64,000 nucleotides of DNA from Paenibacillus sp. 37. Lineage in GTDB: Bacteria > Bacillota > Bacilli > Paenibacillales > Paenibacillaceae. Position 1 is the first letter of the stretch. Each line of letters starts with the position of its first letter. Shown here piece after piece: positions 17,078 to 26,007 of this stretch. Location of the stretch: NCBI RefSeq assembly GCF_008386395.1, contig NZ_CP043761.1, forward strand, positions 3,782,001 through 3,846,000, read 5' to 3'. The translations under genes and the position numbers were made by a program. Below the pieces are notes generated by a model. The model saw only the letters and a list, made by a program, of their open reading frames with translations. It was not told the origin of the DNA and made no database searches.

Positions 17078-17998
17078 ATGAATATTTCACAGTTGCAATA
17101 TTTATTATCTGCTGCACAGTGGGGTTCATTCACGAAGGCCGCGAGCGTGCATCATCTCACCGTGCCAACGATTAGTCAGTCCATCAAACAATTGGAAGAA
17201 GAGATGGATACCGTTATTTTTTACCGTACCAAAAAAGGAGTCGTACCAACAGCAGAAGGAGAGCTTATTCTGCAGCATGTGGCAGCCGTCCTCAAAAATA
17301 TTGAACACATGCAGAGTGCATTGCTCAGTTTCAAGGAAGAATCCTCAGTGTGCATCACGATTTCCACCATTCCTGGATTTGTTCCTCAAGTGGTGCAGAC
17401 CATGTTGGAACTGATGAATACATATCCCACACTCAAAGTTCAGATGATCGAAGGAGATACACTAACGGTGATGAAACATGTTCAAGAGGGTTATGCGCAC
17501 ATGGGATTACTCTCATATAATAAAAGCCAACGCGACAACTTGTTCGAATGGGTTCCTATCGTTGAAGGCAACGCAGTGTTGATCATAAACAACCGGTCGT
17601 CATTACGCTTTTTCAAAACAATTTCACCTGAAGACTTGCATAATGAAGTATTTGTTTTATACAAAGACGAACATATTGAAAATATCGCTCATACGTTAAT
17701 GTCCACTAATCTTACCAACCGTATCGCCTTGATCACGAATAACATCGATGCATTGTGCCAAATGATTGTTTACGGCAATGCTATAACGATTGCTCCAGAT
17801 TTTATATTAAATGCGTTGTCTTCCACCTATCGTGAACAATTCGTAACAGTTCCTTTACAACAATTCAGCTCTGAGAAAGCCATCTTGGGGAGAATCACAC
17901 GAACAGATGAACCGCTTTCTAACATGGTCGAAGAATTTACAACCAAGCTGGCTAACCTCGTGCAAAACCCAAAAGGCTCTTCGTTGGATCACCCGTAG
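17078..17998 (+). CDS. LysR family transcriptional regulator
   Basis: A 306-residue LysR protein with the HTH at residues 1-60 (MNISQLQYLLSAAQWGSFTK, then TVPTISQSIKQLEEEMD) and a substrate-binding-like effector domain (about 90-295). The ATG follows AAGAGGGATGAA. Divergent arrangement with the HSL-type esterase suggests control of that gene. No downstream gene is close enough to be in the same transcript; the next sequence is a decayed carbohydrate-binding module. Confidence 0.92.
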   Translation: MNISQLQYLLSAAQWGSFTKAASVHHLTVPTISQSIKQLEEEMDTVIFYRTKKGVVPTAEGELILQHVAAVLKNIEHMQSALLSFKEESSVCITISTIPGFVPQVVQTMLELMNTYPTLKVQMIEGDTLTVMKHVQEGYAHMGLLSYNKSQRDNLFEWVPIVEGNAVLIINNRSSLRFFKTISPEDLHNEVFVLYKDEHIENIAHTLMSTNLTNRIALITNNIDALCQMIVYGNAITIAPDFILNALSSTYREQFVTVPLQQFSSEKAILGRITRTDEPLSNMVEEFTTKLANLVQNPKGSSLDHP

Positions 17999-18095
17999 TT
18001 CTTGAAGCTGGAGGATATATCCCCGATGCGATTTCTAAGTAATAACGGTAGTAGACATTCTGATGCAGCATAGTTTATGACGCTCTACATAGCAG

Positions 18096-18472
18096 ATGAT
18101 AACATTTTGTTTTTTTGAAGATGGTACACTTCAGGGATGGACTGCACGGATTGGTACGAAAAACCTCACAGTAACAGAAAAGGAAGCACATGAAGGGAAG
18201 TCAAGCATCTTAGTTGCCAACCGTGAACGCTCCTATCATGGACCCATGTTCTCGATGAAAGAGCTGCTTCAGCTGCCGAAAGCTGGAATTCGATCGACAG
18301 CTTACAGATCCTTAAAGCGCAATGGAATACTTGGCATAAGGTCACTGGAACATTCCAGTACAGCGATGACCCTGCTGAGCTGAAACTATTCATTGAAACG
18401 CCTTACATCTCTGAGGATAGCGTATGGCATTCTCTCTTTTGTAGGAAAAGACAAACATTAAATCTTCGTTAG
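18096..18472 (+). pseudogene. Remnant of a CBM4_9-type carbohydrate-binding module
   Basis: The first frame reads FEDGTLQGWTARIGTKNLTV then EKEAHEGKSSILV and YHGPMF, the opening of a family 4/9/22 carbohydrate-binding module as found in xylanases. The end of the module continues in another frame from about 18270: WNTWHKVTGTFQYSDDPAEL, then LFIETPYISEDSV, to TAG at 18470-18472. A deletion/frameshift joins the halves, there is no signal peptide and no catalytic domain remains. It sits just upstream of a sugar ABC operon, hinting at a lost xylanase-like gene that belonged to it. Confidence 0.65.
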
Positions 18473-18695
18473 TTATCACTGTAAAGTCAGAACCCTCGTA
18501 CTTGTGGAGAGAACGATCCATATGTACGGGGGTTCTTTTCGTGCAAACAACAAGTCATATTAACAATTTGTTATCGAAGCTATGGTTTTATCATGTTGAC
18601 TTGGAGGGAGCCAATCTATACTTAAACCTACGGAGATTAAACAGAACCTTGACTGACGTCTCTGAAACCAATAGAGAAAGAGGGGGAGCACACGA

Positions 18696-19661
18696 ATGAG
18701 TAATGCCAAAGCCACCACACCCACCCAAGTCGATGTGATTCGTCCGAGTCCCCGGCGTACCAAACGCAAAAAAGGCTCCAGCCGAACGCTGGCACTGGAT
18801 CTGATGTTATTGCCAGCAGTTATTTTGACGTTCATATTTGCGTACATACCGATGGGCGGATTGGTCATTGCTTTTCAGGATTATAAGCCCTGGCTCGGGT
18901 TTGCAAAGTCTTCCTGGATCGGACTGGAGCATTTCCAATTCCTGTTCAGTATGCCGGAGAATGTGCAGGTGATCTGGAACACCCTGATTATTGCAGGTTT
19001 GAAACTGATTGGAGGTCTGATTGCACCGCTGATCTTTGCCTTACTCCTTAACGAAGTACGAAAGGAAACCTTCAAGAAGAGTATACAAACGTTCGTTTAT
19101 CTGCCGCACTTTCTGTCATGGGTCATACTAGGCGGAATTTTGCTGGACATGCTTGCAACAAAAGGTATGATCAATCAGTTTCTTGGGGCGGTGTTTGGTC
19201 TTGAACCGATCTTTTTCCTTGGGGATGGCACTTGGTTTAGAATCGTCGTTGTTACAAGTGATATCTGGAAGGAATTCGGGTTTGGTGCCATTATCTTTCT
19301 TGCCTCGCTGGCAGGCATTAATCCAGCACTGTACGAGGCAGCTGAGGTGGACGGAGCAAGTCGCTGGCAGCAGACCTGGTCCATTACGATTCCGGCTCTC
19401 ATTCCCATCATGATTGTTGTAGGAACGTTGTCCCTCGGGAATATCCTGAACGGAGGATTCGATCAGATTTTCAATCTGTATAATCCGCTCGTTTACGATA
19501 AGGGAGATATCATCGACACCTTTGTTTATCGGGTAGGTCTCATCGATGGTAAGTTTGGATTCTCGGCTGCAGTCGGACTTTTCAAATCGGTGGTTGGATT
19601 CGTGCTGATCGTGATCGCATACCGTGCAGCGTATAAATTTGCGAACTACCGTATTTTCTAG
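18696..19661 (+). CDS. ABC sugar transporter permease, LplB type
   Basis: A 321-residue inner-membrane permease with six predicted helices and the EAA loop EAAEVDGASRWQQTWSITIP that docks the ATPase. The N-terminal extension of about 35 basic residues and the sequence PMGGLVIAFQDYKPW are typical of LplB-type permeases for complex oligosaccharides. GAGGGGGAG precedes the ATG. It is the first gene of a permease-permease-binding protein operon (17 and 46 base gaps). No ATPase gene is present; a shared MsmX-type ATPase elsewhere is usual for this family. Confidence 0.93.
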   Translation: MSNAKATTPTQVDVIRPSPRRTKRKKGSSRTLALDLMLLPAVILTFIFAYIPMGGLVIAFQDYKPWLGFAKSSWIGLEHFQFLFSMPENVQVIWNTLIIAGLKLIGGLIAPLIFALLLNEVRKETFKKSIQTFVYLPHFLSWVILGGILLDMLATKGMINQFLGAVFGLEPIFFLGDGTWFRIVVVTSDIWKEFGFGAIIFLASLAGINPALYEAAEVDGASRWQQTWSITIPALIPIMIVVGTLSLGNILNGGFDQIFNLYNPLVYDKGDIIDTFVYRVGLIDGKFGFSAAVGLFKSVVGFVLIVIAYRAAYKFANYRIF

Positions 19662-19678
19662 AAAGGAGACCTCACCGC

Positions 19679-20557
19679 ATGTATCATAAAACCAAGCCGT
19701 ACAAAGTATTCACCGTGTTTAACTATACGTTCTTAATTTTATTATCACTACTCTGTATAATCCCGTTGATTCACATTCTCGCAGTCTCCTTCAGCGGTAA
19801 AGCAGCTGCCAATGCGAATCTGGTTGGACTCTTTCCGGTGGAATTTACACTTGATGCTTATGAGAAAACATTGGCCAATGAGAACTTCCTTCGTTCCCTA
19901 TGGATTGCAATACAGCGAACCGTGCTGGGTACAATCCTGAGTATGGTTATTGTCACGCTGGCGGCCTACCCTTTATCCCGGGAGAGTCGCAGCTTCAAAC
20001 GACGTAACATCTACACCTGGTATTTTGTATTTACGATGCTGTTCAGCGGAGGATTAATTCCATTCTACATTCTTATCCAGAAACTCAATTTACTCAACAC
20101 GATGTGGGTGCTTATCCTTCCTGGAGCGGTATCTGTCTGGAACATGATTCTTTTATTGAATTTCTTCCGCAACGTTCCCAAAGAGCTGGAGGAGGCTGCC
20201 TTCATCGATGGTGCGGGTTACTTTCGAACATTGATCTCTGTCTTTTTGCCCGTGTCGATGCCAGCCATCGCTACACTATCCCTGTTCTCCATGGTAGGAC
20301 ACTGGAACGCCTGGTTCGATGGGTTGATTTTCCTGACGGATCACGAAAAGTATCCTTTAGCCACCTTCCTCCAGACGATCATCGTACAGCAGGACTTCAG
20401 TAAAGTTTCCGTGCGACCTGAAGACTTGGAGAACATCTCACAACGGACGATCAAGGCAGCTCAGATATTCATTGGCATGGCACCGATTTTGGTTGTATAC
20501 CCCTTACTGCAACGCTTTTTTGTTAAAGGGATTGTACTTGGTGCTGTTAAAGAGTAA
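19679..20557 (+). CDS. ABC sugar transporter permease, LplC/YtcP type
   Basis: A 292-residue partner permease with six membrane segments and the EAA motif EEAAFIDGAGYFRTLISVFLP. The N-terminal region (FNYTFLILLSLLCIIPLIHILAVSFS begins the first helix) and the C-terminal VKGIVLGAVKE are characteristic of the YtcP/LplC group. AAAGGAG lies at a good distance before the ATG. It forms a heterodimeric channel with the preceding gene product. Confidence 0.93.
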   Translation: MYHKTKPYKVFTVFNYTFLILLSLLCIIPLIHILAVSFSGKAAANANLVGLFPVEFTLDAYEKTLANENFLRSLWIAIQRTVLGTILSMVIVTLAAYPLSRESRSFKRRNIYTWYFVFTMLFSGGLIPFYILIQKLNLLNTMWVLILPGAVSVWNMILLLNFFRNVPKELEEAAFIDGAGYFRTLISVFLPVSMPAIATLSLFSMVGHWNAWFDGLIFLTDHEKYPLATFLQTIIVQQDFSKVSVRPEDLENISQRTIKAAQIFIGMAPILVVYPLLQRFFVKGIVLGAVKE

Positions 20558-20603
20558 GACGGATTCAGATCTAACCAATTTAGAATGATATGGGGGAGAC
20601 AAC

Positions 20604-22289
20604 ATGTTTAAAACATGGCAAAAACCGCTTCGCATATTGATGGCTGCCACAATGTTATCTGGTGTGCTCGCAGCGTGCAGCAATGAATCGACATCAGAGA
20701 ACAAGCCTAGCGACAGTAATGAATTTTATTCCGCTCCGTTTGAAAATGGTAAATATGTTGAACCGGTTACCATTTCGACTGTATTTCCGATCACCAGCAG
20801 CTTGAAGTTCAAAAATGGGGAAAACATTGAAAATAACGTTCATACGAAGTGGGCTCACGATACACTGGGGATCGATATTAAATACTTATGGACGGTGAGT
20901 GAACAAAATAATGCGTACCAGACCAAACTTCGTCTCATGTTAACCTCGGGTCAGAAAATGCCGGATATTATCTCTTTCCGTGGTGACTCTACGCTAATCA
21001 GTGATTTGATCGAATCCGGTCAATTTACGGATGCGGGGGAATTATTTGATAAATATGCCTCCGATGTATACAAAAAAGCGATGGCGGAAGATCCAAACGT
21101 ATGGAACCCTTATATCCGTGATGGCAAGCGAATGGCTATTCCAATTCTGGAGAACGCTTACAATAATGATCCCGTCATGTACATTCGGGAAGATTGGCTC
21201 AAGAAGTTAAACTTGAAAGCACCAACCACTTTAGCCGAGTTGGAGGCGGTGATGGATGCCTTCGTCAATCAAGATCCGGATGGCAACGGCAAGAAGGATA
21301 CGATGGCTCTGTCTGTAGGTTTCAAGAATGATCTGAACACCTGGATGTCGGAATCCGGCTGGATTTTTGGCATGTTTGGAGCGATGCCTAATCAGTGGAA
21401 CAAAGCCGCAGACGGTTCACTTGCCTACGGCTCCATCCAGCCAGAGATGAAACCCGCACTGACGAAAATGAAAGAATGGATGGAAAAAGGATACATTGAT
21501 AAGGAAGCGGGACTTTATGATGAGCCCAAAGCAACGGAGGCGTTTACTGCAGGCAAGTCCGGTATAATCGTTGGCCCTTACTGGATGACAGGCTGGCCGC
21601 TCCCGGATCTGCAAAAAAACGTGCCTGATGCTGAGTATAAAGCATATCCACTTCCGGCCGGCCCTGACGGGAAGATGGGACGACATGGAACGCCAATAAG
21701 TACAGGAGCCGTTCTCATTAATAAGGATATGGAACATAAAGATGCATTCTTTGTATATCAGAACTATTTGTTTGATCACTGGGCTAATCCGGACAGCACA
21801 ACGTTCGTGCACGGATTTGCTAAAGGTTATGATTATGACATCGCTCCAGACGGAACCGTCTATAAAGAACTGCAAAGCGACAAAATTCCTGGCGGCTGGA
21901 TTGATGCGATCCGTTATACGTTGACGTTTGACGGCGCGATTATCCCTAACCTGATGATGAATACCCTGGCAGAACTTGCAGGGGGTAAAGAACCAACCAC
22001 TCAGTATGAGAAAAACCTGGCAGACCGTATCCCTGAACAGATTAAGGCCGCCAAGATTGTCATTGACCAAAAAGATATTATCATGCCTGAGATGTTCACG
22101 GGTGTACCCACGAAAACACAAGTTTCCCGAGGCGATATGCTGAGCAAGCTGGAAAAGGAAGTGTTGAATAAAATCATTTATGGCCAAGCACCTGTTGATG
22201 ATTTTGATGCATTTGTGCAACAGTACATGTCTTCTGGCGGTAAACAGATCACGGAAGAAGTAAACGCATGGTATGACACGATAAAATAA
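20604..22289 (+). CDS. Extracellular solute-binding lipoprotein, LipO type
   Basis: A 561-residue family 1 solute-binding protein. A basic start, hydrophobic segment and lipobox LAAC place a lipidated cysteine at about residue 24, so it is anchored outside the membrane. The mature protein begins with a Ser/Asn-rich linker, then the large LipO-type fold that receives oligosaccharides and hands them to the two permeases encoded just upstream. DPDGNGKKDT (about residue 230) looks like a calcium-binding loop, common in these proteins. It ends the operon; a strong terminator separates it from the convergent regulator. Confidence 0.93.
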   Translation: MFKTWQKPLRILMAATMLSGVLAACSNESTSENKPSDSNEFYSAPFENGKYVEPVTISTVFPITSSLKFKNGENIENNVHTKWAHDTLGIDIKYLWTVSEQNNAYQTKLRLMLTSGQKMPDIISFRGDSTLISDLIESGQFTDAGELFDKYASDVYKKAMAEDPNVWNPYIRDGKRMAIPILENAYNNDPVMYIREDWLKKLNLKAPTTLAELEAVMDAFVNQDPDGNGKKDTMALSVGFKNDLNTWMSESGWIFGMFGAMPNQWNKAADGSLAYGSIQPEMKPALTKMKEWMEKGYIDKEAGLYDEPKATEAFTAGKSGIIVGPYWMTGWPLPDLQKNVPDAEYKAYPLPAGPDGKMGRHGTPISTGAVLINKDMEHKDAFFVYQNYLFDHWANPDSTTFVHGFAKGYDYDIAPDGTVYKELQSDKIPGGWIDAIRYTLTFDGAIIPNLMMNTLAELAGGKEPTTQYEKNLADRIPEQIKAAKIVIDQKDIIMPEMFTGVPTKTQVSRGDMLSKLEKEVLNKIIYGQAPVDDFDAFVQQYMSSGGKQITEEVNAWYDTIK

Positions 22290-22297
22290 AAAAAACG

Positions 22298-22356
22298 AAC
22301 CGCACTTCATGTATAAGGAGTTTCATTTACCTGTGTACATGAAGTGCGGTTTTTTA
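22298..22356 (+). terminator. Terminator between ABC operon and response regulator
   Basis: AACCGCACTTCATGTA pairs perfectly with TACATGAAGTGCGGTT and is followed by TTTTT. The minus-strand side also has an A/T-rich tail, so it may end the regulator transcript too. Confidence 0.9.
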
Positions 22357-22359
22357 ACT

Positions 22360-24000
22360 TTATTGCTCACGGTAATCCTGAGGCGTCATACCGAAATTAT
22401 CGCGAAACACCTTGATGAAGTATTGGGAGTTGGCGTAGCCCAGTTTATCGGAAATCTCATATACCTTATCCTGCGAATGATTAAGCAGGTAGAGGGCAAG
22501 ATCCATTTTGACACTTAGAATGTACTCACTCAAGCTGATGCCTTGTAATTGTTTAAACAGTTTGGAGACATAAACCGGATGCAAGGATACATGATCTGCG
22601 ATCGATTGGAGACTGAGGGAGTGCAGATGGATGGAAACAAACGTCTTGATCTGATGTATGACATCATGTTGCTCATCTAAAGACTGTTCTTCCAGCTTCG
22701 TTCGCAGCCGATCAAGCATGTTTTCAGCCCAATCTGTAAGTTGGGATACAGACCGAAAAGGCATACGCGGAACCCATTCGTTTCCGACCAAATCGGATAA
22801 CAGCGCATGATTTTTGTGGGCAATGTAATGAAAAGCCGATAACAATATAATCTGAATCTCATCCAGATGTTCTACAGTTTGTTCAGGCAGCGTGCTATAC
22901 CCAGCCTCAATTCGGTGCAGACGTTCTTTGAATACTTCCCATTGTCCCGTTTCAAGCAAATGATTGAAGGTTGGTGGTTCATATAATATATGCAAGGAAC
23001 GAATGGACACAGGACGATAGCTTTCCTGAAGGGAAAGGAAGTACCCTGTACCGTTACCTACCTGCTTTTTCAGAGCGGACTGGGCTTGCTCATACATGTC
23101 CCGGATATCATGCTGGAGTTTACCCTTCTGGCTCAGGATGACGGAAATGCCACCTTTCAGATATTCATTGACATTATGATGCAGCTGTAGGGAGATATGC
23201 GTGAGACCCTGATTCTGATCCTCCAGCTGATCCTCCAGCTGATCCTCCAGCTGATCCTGCTCCGGCAATTGCTTACTGTGACTTAACTTTAACAAGAAAA
23301 CCAGATAATCGTAATGATCACGACAATGCCAGGTATGAAAAGCTGTGTTGTATAACTCACATGCGATGTTGGTCACGGCATACTCAAACAACTGCAAGCT
23401 GCTCGTTGTATGCCTGGTAAAATGTTCTTCCAGGCGTACCAGAACGAGTTGAACTTCATCTTCGGCATGGAAGGGCAGATGATAGTGTGCCAACTTGTCG
23501 TTCAAAGCATCTTCTGCATAACGATTACCTTCAATCAACTGATTCAGCAGCCTGTCCTTCAACGAAGGCAGGTGCTCGCGAAACGAGTTCATCGCCTGTT
23601 CATAGGACAAGGCTCTGCGGATTTGTTCCTCAATGGACAGCACCGTCTTTTCCAGACATGCCGCCAGTTTTTCGACATCAAGCGGTTTTAGCAAATACTC
23701 AACAACCCCGTGTCTGGTCGCTTCTTTCGCATACTCGAACTCGGCATAACCGGTGAGCAAAATACAGGGCAGGTTGGGTTTAGCCGCCTTGATCTGCCGA
23801 ATCAGCTCAAGTCCGTTCATCACCGGCATTGAAATATCGGTAATCACGATATCTACGGTCTGTTCATCCAGAATGGATAAAGCCTGCATTCCGGAATATG
23901 CTTTGTGAATACGCTCGATCCGATATTCATCCCATGGAAATGAGATCTCAAGATCGTCAATCACATAGGATTCATCGTCAACCAACAGAATCTGATGCAT
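22360..24000 (-). CDS. Response regulator, YesN/AraC type
   Basis: A 546-residue regulator. The receiver domain covers about residues 1-120 (ILLVDDES with acidic pocket, phosphoacceptor Asp in IVITDISMP, Lys in LLKPLD). A long middle region of unknown fold includes a QLED repeat tract. The C-terminal 100 residues form an AraC-type double HTH (SLQSIADHVSLHPVYVSKLF, then YEISDKLGYANSQYFIKVFR). An in-frame ATG lies further upstream, but GGAGG before 24000 marks the start, overlapping the kinase stop by 23 bases, so the pair is translationally coupled. It probably activates the convergent ABC operon. Confidence 0.93.
   Translation of the reverse strand: MHQILLVDDESYVIDDLEISFPWDEYRIERIHKAYSGMQALSILDEQTVDIVITDISMPVMNGLELIRQIKAAKPNLPCILLTGYAEFEYAKEATRHGVVEYLLKPLDVEKLAACLEKTVLSIEEQIRRALSYEQAMNSFREHLPSLKDRLLNQLIEGNRYAEDALNDKLAHYHLPFHAEDEVQLVLVRLEEHFTRHTTSSLQLFEYAVTNIACELYNTAFHTWHCRDHYDYLVFLLKLSHSKQLPEQDQLEDQLEDQLEDQNQGLTHISLQLHHNVNEYLKGGISVILSQKGKLQHDIRDMYEQAQSALKKQVGNGTGYFLSLQESYRPVSIRSLHILYEPPTFNHLLETGQWEVFKERLHRIEAGYSTLPEQTVEHLDEIQIILLSAFHYIAHKNHALLSDLVGNEWVPRMPFRSVSQLTDWAENMLDRLRTKLEEQSLDEQHDVIHQIKTFVSIHLHSLSLQSIADHVSLHPVYVSKLFKQLQGISLSEYILSVKMDLALYLLNHSQDKVYEISDKLGYANSQYFIKVFRDNFGMTPQDYREQ
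23215..23262. repeat. 12-bp tandem repeat inside the response regulator gene
   Basis: Three exact copies of CTGATCCTCCAG and a fourth partial copy. Because the unit is 12 bp, copy-number change keeps the frame and only alters the number of QLED units in the linker. Confidence 0.9.
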
Positions 24001-25708
24001 CTGCAATATCCTCCTTATGTATAGTAATGATGCACAGGGTACCTTCATATAAGCTGGATTGAACGGAAAAGCCCGATCGTTTACCATATGTGAGTCTGAT
24101 TCGCTGATTGACATTTCGAACTCCTGTTCCGATCTGTTCCTCTGGGCGGGTTAGTTCATTCATGTGTTTGCAGATCAGTGACAGTCGCTCTTCCGGCATG
24201 CCCACACCATTATCTGCAACGATGATACGGATGACCTCATGGTCCTGCTCCGCGCGAATCGTAATTTTCCCTGAACCCATGGAGGGTTCAATCCCATGTT
24301 TGACCCCATTTTCAACGAGTGGCTGCAAAATCATACGAGGGATACGGACCGAGAGAAGCTCTTTGGGTACATCGATATCAAAAGTGATCGTTTTTTTTCG
24401 CATATGAATAATGGACATGTAATGATTCACAAAACGAAGCTCTTCACCCAGCGTCGAATCCATATCTTCAATACGATGAATATAACGGCAGTAGGAAGCC
24501 AGCTCCAAGGTCATGGCTGTGACCGATTCATAATCCTTTACACTCGATTTGCTCTGGATATAGTTGAGACAGTTGTATAGGAAATGGGGATTGATCTGAG
24601 CCTGATACTGCTTGAGTCTGGCCTCTTTGACGGAAAGTTCTCCAATAAGGACCTGCTCAATTAATGTCTGCGTATTCTCAGCCATTCGGTTGAACGATCG
24701 ACCCAGGATTTTAAATTCCATAATTTGAGTTTCGTCGACACGGCTGGAGAAATCTCCCCGGTCAAACCGGTCGATCGCTTTACGCAACCGAATAATGGGT
24801 TGTTGAATCTGATTACGCAGAGCCAAGATGTACAAAAGCGAAAGAAGCAGCAGGGCTACAAGTGCCAGCACAAACAGCGTATTGTTACGTGAAATCGATT
24901 GCTGAAGCTGATTGGTTGGATGATAGTCGATAAAGTACAAATCCAGAATACTTGCTTTCATATAAGTGATGAAGTAATTCCTGTCCTGAAAGGAGATTTC
25001 AAAGAAACCTCTGTCATTTCTGAGCTGTGGAACAACCTGAGCATCAGCCTGGGCAAGTCCAAGGGAGCCTGAACCTCGAATGGCTGTTTTAAAATGGGAA
25101 TCATACAGCATCGGTGTTCCGGATGTATAATCAGACATCATTTTCTGCAAAACATCTAATGAGATCCTGATCTCGATATACATCGGCCCTCGATGTCCCT
25201 TGGTGAGATGTGAATAATAACCTGTACCATCCTTGTTCATATGTAATATCCATTGATCGAGCGGATCTTTGGACATGGAGAATGATAGAAATGAAAACTG
25301 GGGATCAGAAGATACCGTGTCCTTTTGATCCGGATAATACAAAATAATGGTATTGTTCCATGAGGTGGAAGCACTGTTTAATGCCAGCTTCTCAATGAGC
25401 TCCAGCTTGGCCTTGTATTTAGCAAAATCATTTCCGTAATGAAGAACATATGTATAACCTCTGACGGATTGATCCTCTGATAATGTTAGCGCATTCATTA
25501 ATACCTGCTCAAATTGATTCGATAGCTGGGAGGACATGAATCGCACTTCGCCCAATTTATTCTTTTCTAACTCTCGTTGAATATCTTCCACATTTAATCG
25601 ATAGATCCACCAGAAGATCAGTACAATCAGCATAAACATCAAAACTAGACCGAGTGCCAGCTTTGAAAAAATAGAGCCGTTCTCTGTGGGACACTTTTCC
25701 TTCAACAT
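23978..25708 (-). CDS. Sensor histidine kinase, YesM type
   Basis: A 576-residue membrane kinase. One helix near residues 15-37, an extracellular sensor of about 240 residues, a second helix near 285-305, a HAMP linker, then a His_kinase domain with the phospho-His in QINPHFLYNCLNYIQSKS and an ATPase domain (NGVKHGIEPS, DNGVGMPEE, GTGVRNVNQRI). It probably senses an extracellular saccharide or the solute-binding protein and phosphorylates the regulator encoded by the overlapping downstream gene. AGGAGG precedes the ATG. A region with repeated TCTAGCTTTAT lies upstream. Confidence 0.93.
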   Translation of the reverse strand: MLKEKCPTENGSIFSKLALGLVLMFMLIVLIFWWIYRLNVEDIQRELEKNKLGEVRFMSSQLSNQFEQVLMNALTLSEDQSVRGYTYVLHYGNDFAKYKAKLELIEKLALNSASTSWNNTIILYYPDQKDTVSSDPQFSFLSFSMSKDPLDQWILHMNKDGTGYYSHLTKGHRGPMYIEIRISLDVLQKMMSDYTSGTPMLYDSHFKTAIRGSGSLGLAQADAQVVPQLRNDRGFFEISFQDRNYFITYMKASILDLYFIDYHPTNQLQQSISRNNTLFVLALVALLLLSLLYILALRNQIQQPIIRLRKAIDRFDRGDFSSRVDETQIMEFKILGRSFNRMAENTQTLIEQVLIGELSVKEARLKQYQAQINPHFLYNCLNYIQSKSSVKDYESVTAMTLELASYCRYIHRIEDMDSTLGEELRFVNHYMSIIHMRKKTITFDIDVPKELLSVRIPRMILQPLVENGVKHGIEPSMGSGKITIRAEQDHEVIRIIVADNGVGMPEERLSLICKHMNELTRPEEQIGTGVRNVNQRIRLTYGKRSGFSVQSSLYEGTLCIITIHKEDIADASDSVG

Positions 25709-25935
25709 GTCATTTCCTCCTGTAGAATAAGAACGATCATCTCTAGCTTTATTCTACAATATCTAGCTTTATAAGGGGAGGGAACATGAGGACAAGGGGC
25801 TTACAAAAGACACCACTTAAAGGTGGATGTCAACGAACAGAACCCTGGAGCTGCGTAATTCTATAGTAAATGGGGTTTGTATAAATCGGACGCTCCGAAT
25901 TCGATGGTCATATGCCAAATATAAATATTTACCTC

Positions 25936-25984
25936 TTGCATAAAGAACGTATGTTCGGTTTATAATATATAGAAACATACGTTC
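25936..25984 (+). promoter_or_regulatory. SOS promoter with two mirrored LexA boxes
   Basis: GAACGTATGTTC (25945-25956) matches the Bacillus LexA (DinR) core GAAC-N4-GTTC exactly; AAACATACGTTC (25973-25984) matches with one change. Together AGAACGTATGTT and AACATACGTTCT form a perfect 12-bp inverted repeat around the TATAAT -10 (25961-25966). A TTGCAT -35 lies at 25936 with a 19-base spacer. Confidence 0.8.
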
Positions 25985-26007
25985 TTAAATGTACAGGAGT
26001 GATTTCA

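Noticed and set aside
21417..22310. Long antisense open frame opposite the solute-binding protein gene
   Set aside because: It is a shadow of the strongly supported plus-strand gene, has no ribosome site and encodes a composition unlike real proteins.
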